Shown here piece by piece: positions 25,804-34,379 of a DNA stretch of 64,000 nucleotides. Positions within the stretch are counted from its first letter, which is position 1. Every line of letters starts with the position of its first letter. Source of the DNA: Candidatus Bathyarchaeota archaeon (GTDB taxonomy: Archaea > Thermoproteota > Bathyarchaeia > Bathyarchaeales > DTEX01); NCBI GenBank assembly GCA_025059045.1, contig JANXEA010000007.1, positions 1 through 64,000 of the forward strand. The letters are read 5' to 3'. The translations under genes were made by a program, and so were the position numbers. The notes under the pieces are model-generated. The model saw only the letters and a list, made by a program, of their open reading frames with translations, was not told where the DNA came from and searched no databases.

Positions 25804-26307
25804 ATGTCGGATACTGTGACATTAACAGTAAAGGTGCCAAAGAATATTTTCGCTGAGATCGCGATAAGGGTGCCTGAGGGGGAGAGAAGCAACTTCGTAA
25901 GAGACGCTATAATCGAGAAACTTCAGCGAACACCTGCCCCGGACAAGATTCTAGAACTTGAACGGAGAATCCGCCGGATAGAGGATGACTTAGCTCAAAT
26001 AAAGAAAAGTCTCGCCGACCTTGAGCTTCTAACATATGAAAGGGGTAAAGTGAATCCATATTCATTTTGCATAGACGAGATAGATCACAAAATAATGGAC
26101 TACTTAACCCGCTATAAAGCAGCAACAACAACGGAGCTTTCTGAAGCATTAAAACTTAATAGGTGGCTCATACTGAACCGTTTGAAAAAGATTAAAAGAA
26201 GGGCGATGAAGCAGATTGGCGAGCCAATCGTGAATTACTTCAGGATAGAGAAATCTGGCAAAAAAAGAGCATGGTGGATCAATCAGGAATTAATCGAGAT
26301 GGGTTGA
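25804..26307 (+). CDS. Ribbon-helix-helix plus helix-turn-helix transcription regulator
   Basis: A 167-residue regulator in three parts. The first is an N-terminal ribbon-helix-helix (VTLTVKVPKNIFAEIAIRVP, SNFVRDAIIEKLQ). A coiled-coil segment (ILELERRIRRIEDDLAQIKK) follows. The C-terminal winged helix contains IMDYLTRYKAATTTELSEAL and KLNRWLILNRLKKIKRR. The start ATG is preceded by GGGAGAGGGG. Its target is unknown. The last 24 bases run up to the 5' end of tRNA-Arg(CCG), which begins 17 bp after its stop. Confidence 0.8.
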   Translation: MSDTVTLTVKVPKNIFAEIAIRVPEGERSNFVRDAIIEKLQRTPAPDKILELERRIRRIEDDLAQIKKSLADLELLTYERGKVNPYSFCIDEIDHKIMDYLTRYKAATTTELSEALKLNRWLILNRLKKIKRRAMKQIGEPIVNYFRIEKSGKKRAWWINQELIEMG

Positions 26308-26324
26308 TAATGGATAATTGGACC

Positions 26325-26420
26325 GGGCCCGTGGCCCAGACAGGATTAAGGCGCCGAGCCATAAAATGGCGCGCAAGCCTCCGGAGCCGGAGATCCTGGG
26401 TTCAAATCCCAGCGGGCCCG
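26325..26420 (+). tRNA. tRNA-Arg(CCG) with a 20-nt non-canonical intron
   Basis: The acceptor GGGCCCG pairs with CGGGCCC, and the T arm is CTGGGTTCAAATCCCAG. The anticodon loop CTCCGGA gives CCG at 26381-26383. The 5' strand of the anticodon stem is correct only when the 20 bases 26357-26376 are removed, joining CCG to GC to give CCGGC opposite GCCGG. The intron therefore lies near position 29/30. It contains the hairpin GCCAT-AAA-ATGGC. CCA is not encoded. An integrase remnant reads out of its 3' end. Confidence 0.9.
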
Positions 26421-26822
26421 CTTATAAGTCCAGAAGCCTCTTCAATTTCATGTGGGGAAGTGAGAGGCGGGACGTACGACTATGATGCGAGGCTTGAGCG
26501 GTATAGGCGCCTACTGCCGAAGATGCCTAACGGACAACTTGCCATCCTCTTCTTAGACCACCTTAGCAGTCTAGGCTTGAGCCTGACAGCGCTGAGCAAC
26601 TATGCCAGCCACTTGGTGTCGGTTCTGCGGCCCATAGGCTTTAACCCCGGGCAAGGCGATCTGTAGTGACGTAAAGCGAGTTGTGGTCGCCATAAACCGG
26701 AACCGGCTTTGGAAGGGCTCAACCTAACACATAAAAGGATTATGCTGAAGTTCATTCAATCTGCAAAGAGTGTTCTCGTTGTTCCTAATGGTATTGACCT
26801 GAACAAGCATCTCACCAATTAA
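26421..26822 (+). pseudogene. Decayed tyrosine-integrase N-terminal region adjoining tRNA-Arg
   Basis: The frame coming out of the tRNA 3' half (VQIPAGP) continues into YDYDARLERYRRLLPKMPNG, LAILFLDHLSSLGLS and ALSNYASHLVSVLR. This is the SAM-like core-binding domain of archaeal SSV-type integrases as I remember them. It breaks at TAG 26664-26666, resumes in another frame (DVKRVVVAINRNRLWKGST, 26668-26724), stops at TAA, and shifts again (LTHKRIMLKFIQ). The catalytic domain with the R...H-x-x-R...Y residues is missing. A following stretch VLVVPNGIDLNKH resembles a GT4 glycosyltransferase motif. No second copy of the tRNA end was found in this window. Confidence 0.72.
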
Positions 26823-26878
26823 ACAACCTGTAGACTTTAAAATCGCAGATACGGAAAGAGCGTTAGAACTTGAGGTAC

Positions 26879-26956
26879 TGGTGCGGCCGCCGGGATTTGA
26901 ACCCGGGTCGTCGGCTCGGGAGGCCGGCGTCCTGGACCAGGCTGGACTACGGCCGC
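26879..26956 (-). tRNA. tRNA-Gly(CCC)
   Basis: The acceptor GCGGCCG pairs with CGGCCGC, the T arm is CCGGGTTCAAATCCCGG, and CCA is encoded (26879-26881). The anticodon loop CTCCCGA gives CCC. The gene has no intron. The anticodon stem has one C-A mismatch at its outer pair (27:43). Its 3' half and the 3' flank match the other tRNA-Gly at 1721. Confidence 0.9.
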
Positions 26957-27017
26957 TTATTATTTTAAGTTAAATTGTATGATTATTTGTGGGATATGCG
27001 ATAAGTCTTTCGTTGCT

Positions 27018-28150
27018 TCAGTTCGCGATATTCTCGTATACGCGCTCTACTTCTTCAGCAACCACGTCCCAATCATATCTTTTCCTCACAGTATATTTAG
27101 CCCTTAAGCCAAGAAACTCTGCAAGTTTGCGATCGCTTAATAGATGGATTATTTTTTCCGCTAGGTCTTTTATGTCCCCTCTTCTAAAGAGGAGGCCATT
27201 TAGCCCATCGGTTATGACTTCGGGTATTCCACCGACATTGGATGCTATTACTGGCTTTCCCGCTGCCATTGCCTCAAGGAGGGTTATTCCGAAAGATTCA
27301 CAGTATAGGGATGGTAGAGCAAAAATGCTGCATTGACTATATAGGGCTGGTAGTTTCTCGTCTGGAACAGGTCCGATTAGCTTGACATTATCTTTCAGAT
27401 CTAGACTCTTGACAAGCATCTTGAGAAAGTCTTCCATAGGTCCTTTGCCAGCAATGATTAGACTGCAATCTGGAAATTCCTTAATAATCTCTGGCATTGC
27501 TCGAATTAGAATATGAACACCCTTTCTATACACAAGGCGCCCAACATACAAGATTTTAAGCGTCTTTCTTTGAGGATCGTCTAAACTCCCTGGACACACA
27601 AATCTGTCAGCGTCCACCCCATTGGGAATGACGAGTATTTCTTTTTCTTGTGTAAAATGTTCTATGAAATTTGCGGCTGCCCTGCTAACGGCCGTTATTA
27701 CATCAGCCTTATTTATATACTTCCTATAGGGGTATAACAAATAGCTGGTAGGAATCCAGAGATACTTCTCATCACTTGCAATGAAGATTGTATGATTCGT
27801 TAAAACGGACGGTGTACCAAGCCTCTCAGCAATATTGAGCGAAATAAGAGAGGTAGGGGTAAAAGCATGATGCGCATGGACTATGCCGACTCTTTCCTTC
27901 TTAAGCACCTCTTCAAGCCTTGAAGGATTGGGGGAACAATTATGACTGGCAATGGAAAGATAGGCTCTAACGGGACAATATTTCCGCATCTTATCCGTGC
28001 GAGATGCTCATGGGAAATGACACCTGCCTTCTTAGCAATTATTATGACTTCATGACCCCTTTTATCAAGCTCTGATGCTAGCCCTGCGACATGAGATTGT
28101 ACGCCGCCGATCGTGGGATAAAAGTAGTCTGTGCATAGGGCGACTCTCAT
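27018..28150 (-). pseudogene. GT4 glycosyltransferase interrupted by a frameshift at a G5/C5 run
   Basis: The N-terminal part (from ATG 28150: MRVALCTDYFYPTIGGVQSH) and the C-terminal part (ending at 27018) lie in different frames and together make one GT-B, family-4 glycosyltransferase of about 377 residues. The C part has VGRLVYRKGVHILIRA, the donor-binding region PSLYCESFGITLLEAMAAGK and NVGGIPEVI. One extra base in the run at 27930-27934 (five C on the coding strand) would restore VIIVPPNPSRLEEVL. It may be a sequencing error, a recent mutation or a slippage site. Archaeal relatives assemble phosphoinositol or surface glycans. The substrate is unknown. Confidence 0.8.
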
Positions 28151-28463
28151 CCTCTCCTCACACTCTCATATATAGACGTGTCTAGCGAAAAATATGAATG
28201 CCTCATTTATGTAAACTTTCCTTGCACGACTCATCATTTATAGAATAATAAGCTTACTTCTGACGTTACAAATTCAACTGCTATCGCCAACATCGCATTC
28301 GACTATCTCATGTGAGGAGGATGAATGATCATCAAGATCGGATGTGACTTATATAATTTATTCAGTATCAGCAGCGTCTCAGATCTCGAGGCTTATAATT
28401 TTACTCGAAGATTCAAAGCTGGAGAGTAATCCATTTATGGATGTTGCTTAATTTCTCTACCTT
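28151..28463. other. Intergenic region between the glycosyltransferase and purE
   Basis: About 310 bases, containing the divergent promoters of the glycosyltransferase and purE. A GAGGAGG at 28314-28320 precedes a 34-codon frame (28325-28429, MIIKIGCDLYNLFSISSVSD). Its spacing to the ATG is only four bases and its residues show no known motif, so I do not call it a gene. TATA-like AT-rich tracts lie near 28360 and 28395. Confidence 0.4.
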
Positions 28464-28949
28464 ATGGGATCTGAGAGATTAGTCGTGATAATGGGTTCCA
28501 AGAGCGACCTATCTTTCGCCGAAAGAATTCGCGGCTTCTTGAAAGAGGAGGGCTTCAGTCTAAACTGTGAGTTCGCCGTTTCTTCAGCTCATAGGACGCC
28601 GGAATATCTTCTAGAGAAATTGAAAAAATATGAAGAATCCGGAGATAACGTAGTCTACATAACTGTTGCAGGTCTTTCTGATGCGCTTTCAGGGGTTGTC
28701 GCGGGTTCATCTACTCGCCCAGTGATTGCATGTCCGCCAGACATCGACAAGTTTGGATGGGCAAAGGCTTTCTCATCTTTCATGACGCCTAAGGGTGTCC
28801 CGGTCTTGCTTGCTTCGGGGCCGGAGAACGCTGCCTTAGCGGCTGTGAGAATTCTTTCACTAACAGTTCCACAGTTCAGGGAAGAGCTTAAAATTTATAT
28901 GAGGAAGAGAAGGGAGGAAGTTTTGTCTTCAGATAGGACGGTTAGTTGA
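28464..28949 (+). CDS. purE: AIR carboxylase, class II PurE
   Basis: A 161-residue PurE that carboxylates aminoimidazole ribotide in purine synthesis. The N-terminal IMGSKSDLSFAERI and AVSSAHRTPE motifs are present. The middle of the protein reads AGLSDALSGVVAGSSTRPVIACPP and SFMTPKGVP, in place of the class I AGGAAHLPG pattern. From memory this is the class II signature, in which CO2 is used directly without PurK. Consistent with that, no purK is nearby. It starts the purE-purC-purM operon, 15 bp before purC. Confidence 0.88.
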   Translation: MGSERLVVIMGSKSDLSFAERIRGFLKEEGFSLNCEFAVSSAHRTPEYLLEKLKKYEESGDNVVYITVAGLSDALSGVVAGSSTRPVIACPPDIDKFGWAKAFSSFMTPKGVPVLLASGPENAALAAVRILSLTVPQFREELKIYMRKRREEVLSSDRTVS

Positions 28950-28964
28950 TAGGCTAAACTTGAG

Positions 28965-29855
28965 GTGAAAAATATGGAGATAGATCCGAAAAAAGTGTTA
29001 CTGTACTCAGATCTTCCATATAAACTATTGAGAAGGGGAAAGGTCAGGGACATATATGATCTTGGAGACAATCTCTTAATATTTTCGACTGACAGAATCT
29101 CCGCCTTTGATGTTGTCCTACCGAACGGGATACCCTATAAAGGTGAGTCGCTGAATCTGCTATCGATCTACTGGTTTGAACAGACCGAGAAGATTGTTCC
29201 AAACCATATTGTTAAAGTTGTCGATTCTAGGAGTGTTCTAGTCAGAAAGGCTGATCCCATACGGGTTGAGTTTATTGTGAGAGGATACCTATACGGATCG
29301 GCATGGGAACGATATAGTCGTGGAGAGGAAATTTGCGGGGTTAAGCTGCCTCCGGGACTGCGTAAAGCGGAGAAGCTTCCTAACCCTATTTTGACACCTA
29401 CAACCAAGGCTGATGTTGGACATGATGTAGATATTACAATGGATGAAGCGGCTAAGATGATCGGAAGGAGTCTTCTGGATACAATTGAAGATATAAGCCT
29501 AAAGATTTATAGTGAGGCCGCAGCAAGAGCGGAATCTAGAGGAATAATCATCGCTGACACAAAGTTCGAGTTCGGCATATGCGATGGAGAACTATTCCTT
29601 ATTGATGAGCTGCTGACACCTGACTCTTCACGTTTCTGGCCTAAAGACCTATACACTGTTGGTCAGGATCAGCCGAGCTTCGACAAACAATTTGTCCGTG
29701 ACTACCTCACCTCAATTGGGTGGAATAAGCAGCCACCAGCGCCGAATCTACCTGATCACATCATCATTCGAACAGCGCAGAAGTATATAGAGGCATATGA
29801 GCGGCTAACTGGCATGAAGATTGATGAGGCTATCAGTAAGGCAAAGAAGGGATGA
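28965..29855 (+). CDS. purC: Phosphoribosylaminoimidazole-succinocarboxamide synthase
   Basis: A 296-residue SAICAR synthase that joins CAIR and aspartate. It has RRGKVRDIYDLGDNLLIFST, the DRISAFDVVLPNGIP motif, VEFIVRGYLYGSAWERY, and the C-terminal DELLTPDSSRFWP. The start ATG 28965 or ATG 28974 (MEIDPKKV) are both possible. The stop TGA overlaps the ATG of purM (ATGA), so the two are coupled. It acts on the product of PurE. Confidence 0.95.
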   Translation: MKNMEIDPKKVLLYSDLPYKLLRRGKVRDIYDLGDNLLIFSTDRISAFDVVLPNGIPYKGESLNLLSIYWFEQTEKIVPNHIVKVVDSRSVLVRKADPIRVEFIVRGYLYGSAWERYSRGEEICGVKLPPGLRKAEKLPNPILTPTTKADVGHDVDITMDEAAKMIGRSLLDTIEDISLKIYSEAAARAESRGIIIADTKFEFGICDGELFLIDELLTPDSSRFWPKDLYTVGQDQPSFDKQFVRDYLTSIGWNKQPPAPNLPDHIIIRTAQKYIEAYERLTGMKIDEAISKAKKG

Positions 29856-31024
29856 ATGAGCGTTTGTCTTATGGAAATTCGAAGTATGCAGAGGCTGGCG
29901 TGGATGTAAGGAAAAAGGGGATAGAGATCTTCAAGACAACTGTTGATAACCTCTATCCAGAAGCCTTCTGCGTTGTCACCAAAGACCCTGATCTTCCAGG
30001 ATATGGACTTGTCACGCATGCTGATAGTGCTGGAAGCAAACCAGTGCAGGCCTACCTTAATTGGAGAGAATCGGGTAGTCTCGAGTGGTTTAAGGGTCTC
30101 GCCCAAGATGTACTTGCAATGAATATTAACGACATCTCTTGCGTCGGCGCTAAACCCATAAATTTCGTAGATTACTTAGCGCTAAATCCATTACGCATTC
30201 CAAAAGTTGAACTTCTAAGAGTGTTAAATGAAGGTTTCAGGGAGTGTTTTGGAACGCTGGATAAGCTCGGCATGAAAATACTCTTTTCGGGTGGGGAAAC
30301 AGCGGATCTACCTGATATGCTAAGAACTCTTGATATTTCTGGGGCGGTAAACGGGAGGGTAGAGCTGAAGAAAGTGATTACTGGGGTGAGAATTAAGCCT
30401 GGCGACATAATCATAGGGCTGAGAAGCGGCGGCAGAACACGATACGAAAAGAAGGAGAACAGCGGCATTATGTGTAACGGGCTTACATTGGCCAGGCTCT
30501 GCCTTATGAGTAAAGAATATCAGGAGAAGTATCCTGAAATCGTTGATCCGCAGGGTAGAGGATACTATGGCAGGTTCAGGTTTGACCAGTATCTCGATGA
30601 ACTTGGTATGACTGTCGGAGAAGCCCTCCTCTCCCCTATGAGGTTCTATGCGCCTGTTATACACGAGATATTGAAGAAGTATGGGCACTATGTTTCAGGT
30701 CTAGTCCACAATATGGGCGGCGGCTTAACTAAGGGTTTAAGAATCGGGAGAAACATAAATTACGTTAAGGACAACCTGTTCGAACCTGACCCAATCTTTA
30801 AGCTTATTAAGCATGAATCCGGCGAGTCCTGGCGAAACATGTATGAGATTTATAATATGGGGGTCGGCTTCGAAATCATTGCACAACCTGAAGCGGCTGA
30901 AGAAATAATAAGCGTATGCGAGAGTTATGGACTCGAGGCAAAAGTAGTGGGGAGATGCGAAAGAAGTGACGGACAAAATATGGTGACGATAATAAGCTCT
31001 CAAGGCAATTTTCAATACAAATAA
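29852..31024 (+). CDS. purM: Phosphoribosylformylglycinamidine cyclo-ligase (AIR synthase), PurM-like
   Basis: A 390-residue PurM-superfamily enzyme. It begins YGNSKYAEAGVDVRKKGIEI, followed by VTHADSAGSKPVQAYL, the NINDISCVGAKPINFVDYLA strand and the ATP-site FSGGETADLPDMLRTLDISG. HNMGGGLTKGLRIGRN is near residue 290. It forms AIR, the substrate of PurE, which explains the operon. It is about 40 residues longer than bacterial PurM, with extra sequence around 190-235. Its start overlaps the end of purC. Confidence 0.85.
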   Translation: MNERLSYGNSKYAEAGVDVRKKGIEIFKTTVDNLYPEAFCVVTKDPDLPGYGLVTHADSAGSKPVQAYLNWRESGSLEWFKGLAQDVLAMNINDISCVGAKPINFVDYLALNPLRIPKVELLRVLNEGFRECFGTLDKLGMKILFSGGETADLPDMLRTLDISGAVNGRVELKKVITGVRIKPGDIIIGLRSGGRTRYEKKENSGIMCNGLTLARLCLMSKEYQEKYPEIVDPQGRGYYGRFRFDQYLDELGMTVGEALLSPMRFYAPVIHEILKKYGHYVSGLVHNMGGGLTKGLRIGRNINYVKDNLFEPDPIFKLIKHESGESWRNMYEIYNMGVGFEIIAQPEAAEEIISVCESYGLEAKVVGRCERSDGQNMVTIISSQGNFQYK

Positions 31025-31080
31025 AATCTTTTTCTTTTGAAACAATCATTTAAGCAACTATTTTCCCTCAGGACATTTCA

Positions 31081-32451
31081 TCATCGGTTTGATTCTAATT
31101 GGTCGAGAAGATTCTCTTTGGCTTTTCTCGCTTTTTCCATCACTTCTACCACATCAACTGACTTAACTTCGCGGTTTTCCATAACTATCTCCCCATTTAT
31201 TATTGTTGTCTCAACATCCGCACCTCTAACAGCATAGACAAGATGACTGGCGATGTTGTAGACTGGACACAAATGAGGCTTCTTAAAATCGATTATGATT
31301 AAATCGGCTCTCTTGCCAGGCTCCAATGATCCTATCTGGTCTTCCCAACACAGCGTCTTAGCGCCCTCAATAGTGGCCATTCTTAGAACCGTTTCTGCTG
31401 GCAGTATTGTTGGATCGGCATTTATGCCTTTATGTAGTATAGCTGCGAGCTTAACTGTTTCGAACATGTCTGCAACGTTATTTGAGGACGGGCTGTCCGT
31501 GCCTAAAGACACTGTCACGTTTGACTTTATCAACTTGGTGACGGGGCAAACTCCAGAAGCCAGCTTAAGGTTAGAGACTGGGTTATGTGACACCTTCACC
31601 CCTCTCCTTCTTAGAACTTCAATATCCTTGTCCGTTAAGTGCACGCAATGAGCGGCGACTACATCTGGTCCCAAAACTCCAAGCGAATCTAGGTAATCAA
31701 CCACACCGTCTTTAATACGGATTCCAAATGCTTCCTCAACTTTTTTTGGTTCATCAATTGTCTCGGCGATATGCATGTGCCAAATAATTGGATTTTCTGC
31801 AGACCCATATTTCTCATTTAATTCGGCAGTCCATGATCTGATCTCCTGAAGGTATTCTGGGCTAACCGTGTACGGGGCATGTGGATCAACACTTATACGT
31901 ATTGTGCCGCCCATTTTACCATGCCACATTCTTGTCAGCTCTTCAAGGTCTCGTCTATCACTGTCTCTATGCCAAGATAGGCAGCCGTGACCCACAACGC
32001 CTCTAACCTTAGCCTCTGCGAAGGCTCTAGCCTCATTATACTCCCCACGGTAAAAATACATGGTGTTAATTGTTGTCGTGCCAGTCATTATCGACTCAAC
32101 CGCTGTTAGAAGCGCCCCAACATATATATCATAACCAGTCATATGCCTCTCGATAGGCCAAATCCAATTCTCAAGCCACTCTCTAAGAGGATAATCATCC
32201 GCATATCCCCTTAGTAAACTCATTGCGGCGTGCTGATGAGTGTTGATAAGCCCGGGCATCACCACCCTCCCTGCGGCGTCGATTTTCTCATAGCCAGCAT
32301 ATTTACGTTTAAGGTCTCTTTCTTCGCCTACGTCTATAATCGTGTCACCCTGGATCGCGACTGCACCATTTGTAATTACTCCTTTAACGCCCATCGAAAC
32401 TATCGTTCCGCCAATTATGAGAAGATCCATACTCGATTCCTTCTCATTCAC
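31081..32451 (-). CDS. mtaD: 5-methylthioadenosine/S-adenosylhomocysteine deaminase
   Basis: A 456-residue amidohydrolase. The metal-binding PGLINTHQHAAMSLLRGYADD lies near residues 66-86. WHMHIAETIDE and AAHCVHLTDKDIEVL follow, then the catalytic SLGTDSPSSNNVADMFE and the C-terminal GSLEPGKRADLIIID. This is the MtaD/SsnA type that deaminates MTA or SAH to inosyl products in archaeal SAM recycling. With MtnA (13808) it fits methionine salvage. ATG 32451 or ATG 32430 (MDLLIIGG) could be the start. It is convergent with purM. Confidence 0.9.
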   Translation of the reverse strand: MNEKESSMDLLIIGGTIVSMGVKGVITNGAVAIQGDTIIDVGEERDLKRKYAGYEKIDAAGRVVMPGLINTHQHAAMSLLRGYADDYPLREWLENWIWPIERHMTGYDIYVGALLTAVESIMTGTTTINTMYFYRGEYNEARAFAEAKVRGVVGHGCLSWHRDSDRRDLEELTRMWHGKMGGTIRISVDPHAPYTVSPEYLQEIRSWTAELNEKYGSAENPIIWHMHIAETIDEPKKVEEAFGIRIKDGVVDYLDSLGVLGPDVVAAHCVHLTDKDIEVLRRRGVKVSHNPVSNLKLASGVCPVTKLIKSNVTVSLGTDSPSSNNVADMFETVKLAAILHKGINADPTILPAETVLRMATIEGAKTLCWEDQIGSLEPGKRADLIIIDFKKPHLCPVYNIASHLVYAVRGADVETTIINGEIVMENREVKSVDVVEVMEKARKAKENLLDQLESNR

Positions 32452-32575
32452 TTTCTATTAACCTGAGATACGCCGAAGATATTAAAATCATTTACATTGG
32501 GCATCATAAATCCTTGGAAGCAGTCACCGTTGAAGGGATAATGTTTTAAGGATATTAATTTAAAGTGTCTAGGAG

Positions 32576-33238
32576 ATGGGCATGCTGATAATAATATGCG
32601 GCCTTCCAGGAACTGGTAAGAGCACTCTCGCCAAGCTTTTGGCCGGGGAGATGGGTGCGGATGTCTTGAGAACAGATATTATAAGGAATGAAATGTTCAA
32701 AGAGGCGACACTGGACGAGGTTTTGATGTCAACCGATCCGATGCAGTACAATCTAGAGCAGGTCTTCAATGGACAAAGGGTCATACCTTCTGAATATCAG
32801 AACATGATATGGCGGCAGAAACAGATGGTATATGATGAGCTGCTGCGAAGGACTGAGTCGCTATTGAGGAGAGGTCGAACTGTTATTTTGGACGGAACCT
32901 TTTACAGACGAGACTTAAGAAATCAGCTATACTTGATGGCTAAAGCTGAAGGGGTTCCAGCATACGTGATCGAATGCCGCTGCCCAATACGTATATTGAG
33001 GTATAGATTTAACATGAGACAGCGAATTCCCGACGACGCCTCACACGCGAGTAGCATGAAGGTCTATCGAAAGGTAAAGAGTGTTTATGAGAGCCCAGCG
33101 TTGGACAATGTACCTCTAATCATTTACGATTCCGGAAGGCAGAGGGCTAAAACCCTAAATGTTGCTGAAGGAGATGGTGGTGCAAAAGCAATCTTAGACA
33201 TAATTAAGAGGAACCAATTGGAGGAGTTATCGCATTAG
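32576..33238 (+). CDS. P-loop kinase of the COG0645 type
   Basis: A 220-residue P-loop kinase-like ATPase with Walker A CGLPGTGKSTLAK (residues 8-20), TDIIRNEMF, and the Walker B-like VILDGTFYRRDLR. A lid region RQRIPDDASHASSMKVYRKV follows. In bacteria this domain is commonly fused to a COG2187 phosphotransferase-like domain. Here the COG2187 gene is separate and convergent, overlapping by 12 bp. The phosphate acceptor is unknown. Confidence 0.8.
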   Translation: MGMLIIICGLPGTGKSTLAKLLAGEMGADVLRTDIIRNEMFKEATLDEVLMSTDPMQYNLEQVFNGQRVIPSEYQNMIWRQKQMVYDELLRRTESLLRRGRTVILDGTFYRRDLRNQLYLMAKAEGVPAYVIECRCPIRILRYRFNMRQRIPDDASHASSMKVYRKVKSVYESPALDNVPLIIYDSGRQRAKTLNVAEGDGGAKAILDIIKRNQLEELSH

Positions 33239-34279
33239 GTTTGCATACTCGAGGCTCAGGTCAAAGTATCTCTTGGCGGTGTCTCTAGCTTCCTCCTTTT
33301 CCTGATCAGGTATATGAGGGTCGGCGAGCTTGAAACTCGTCACTTTCCCCCTCACATAGGCTCTGTAACATTTGTAGAATGGTAGAACGTCCAAGAAGTC
33401 TTGGCTTTCACCGCTTAGCTCCAAATATCTGTCAAGAAAAACGTTCGCAAGTTTATCCTTTCCCTTAAACTCTAGATCCATCAATAGGAATGCAATATCC
33501 GAAGCAGTATCTGAGCATCTAAACCTCCTATTGAATTCTATTGCATCATAAATGTAGATTTTGTCGGCGATGAAGATGTTTCCTGAATGAAGATCTCCAT
33601 GGCACTCTCTAATCTTGGACGTTTTCATTCTCATCCTAAATAGGTGCCGCCTGTTTCTCAAGAACCAATCGACCCTTTCACGTATGAGCGTGTATTCGTA
33701 TTCAGAAATTGTCTTTCCTATGAAATCTCTTGTCTGTTCAAAATTCTCTACCCAATTGTACGTGATAGTCGATAGAGATCCATATCTTCGAATTTCATTA
33801 TTGGTTTCCGCGGATCTGTGAAAAGCGGACAGAATAGAGGCCATCTCCTCAATATGTGATACTGCAACTCTATTTTCACTTAGCATCTTAGACATTAAGG
33901 CGTCCTGCGGCATCTCCCTCATTTTTAAAGTATATTCCACAATTCTCCCATCACCGCTAATCTTCACTGCACCACTCCGAACCGTTATCGGAAGAACAGC
34001 GATATACATATCTCCACAGAGCCTACGATTAAGCCTAAGTTCCTCATAGCAGTAGTACCTCCTCTTCCTCAACGTTGTGAAGTCAAGAAAGCCGAAGTCG
34101 ACTGGTTTCTTAATCTTATAGGCATATTTCCCAGTTAAGAAGACATAGGAAATGTGTGTCTGAACAAGCCTAATATCATCAACTTTCTCATCGTAGGATT
34201 CCGTATTTTTTAAAGCCTGAATCAGAATGTCCTGCTGCACGGTTAATATTGGCCAATTTACTGATTTTAAACTTTCCAA
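33227..34279 (-). CDS. COG2187-type aminoglycoside phosphotransferase-fold protein
   Basis: A 350-residue protein of the protein-kinase-like/APH fold. It begins with an ISYVFLTGKYAYKIKKPVDF ATP-lysine segment. The catalytic loop ECHGDLHSGNIF is near residue 220, followed by the metal-binding IYDAIEFNRRFRCSDTASDI. Its small-molecule substrate is not known; the family is not a proven antibiotic-resistance enzyme. It is convergent with the COG0645 kinase, its usual fusion partner, which suggests a joint function kept after gene fission or before fusion. Confidence 0.82.
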   Translation of the reverse strand: MESLKSVNWPILTVQQDILIQALKNTESYDEKVDDIRLVQTHISYVFLTGKYAYKIKKPVDFGFLDFTTLRKRRYYCYEELRLNRRLCGDMYIAVLPITVRSGAVKISGDGRIVEYTLKMREMPQDALMSKMLSENRVAVSHIEEMASILSAFHRSAETNNEIRRYGSLSTITYNWVENFEQTRDFIGKTISEYEYTLIRERVDWFLRNRRHLFRMRMKTSKIRECHGDLHSGNIFIADKIYIYDAIEFNRRFRCSDTASDIAFLLMDLEFKGKDKLANVFLDRYLELSGESQDFLDVLPFYKCYRAYVRGKVTSFKLADPHIPDQEKEEARDTAKRYFDLSLEYANLMR

Positions 34280-34324
34280 TTGCTCATTAGGGTTTAGTTG
34301 TGTTATCTGTAATTAATGAGAAAG

Positions 34325-34338
34325 TTTTTTAAATAAAA
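34325..34338 (+). promoter_or_regulatory. Putative TATA box of the opp operon
   Basis: The sequence TTTTTTAAATAAAA lies about 45-55 bases before the ATG of the substrate-binding protein, matching the archaeal TATA consensus. It sits between two divergent genes and can serve the importer operon. Confidence 0.4.
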
Positions 34339-34379
34339 AGAAGGAAATAACTCTGAATAAAAAAATGAGGATATAGAAA

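Noticed and set aside
28325-28429. 34-codon small gene before purE
   Set aside because: The ribosome site is too close to the ATG and no conserved residues are visible.
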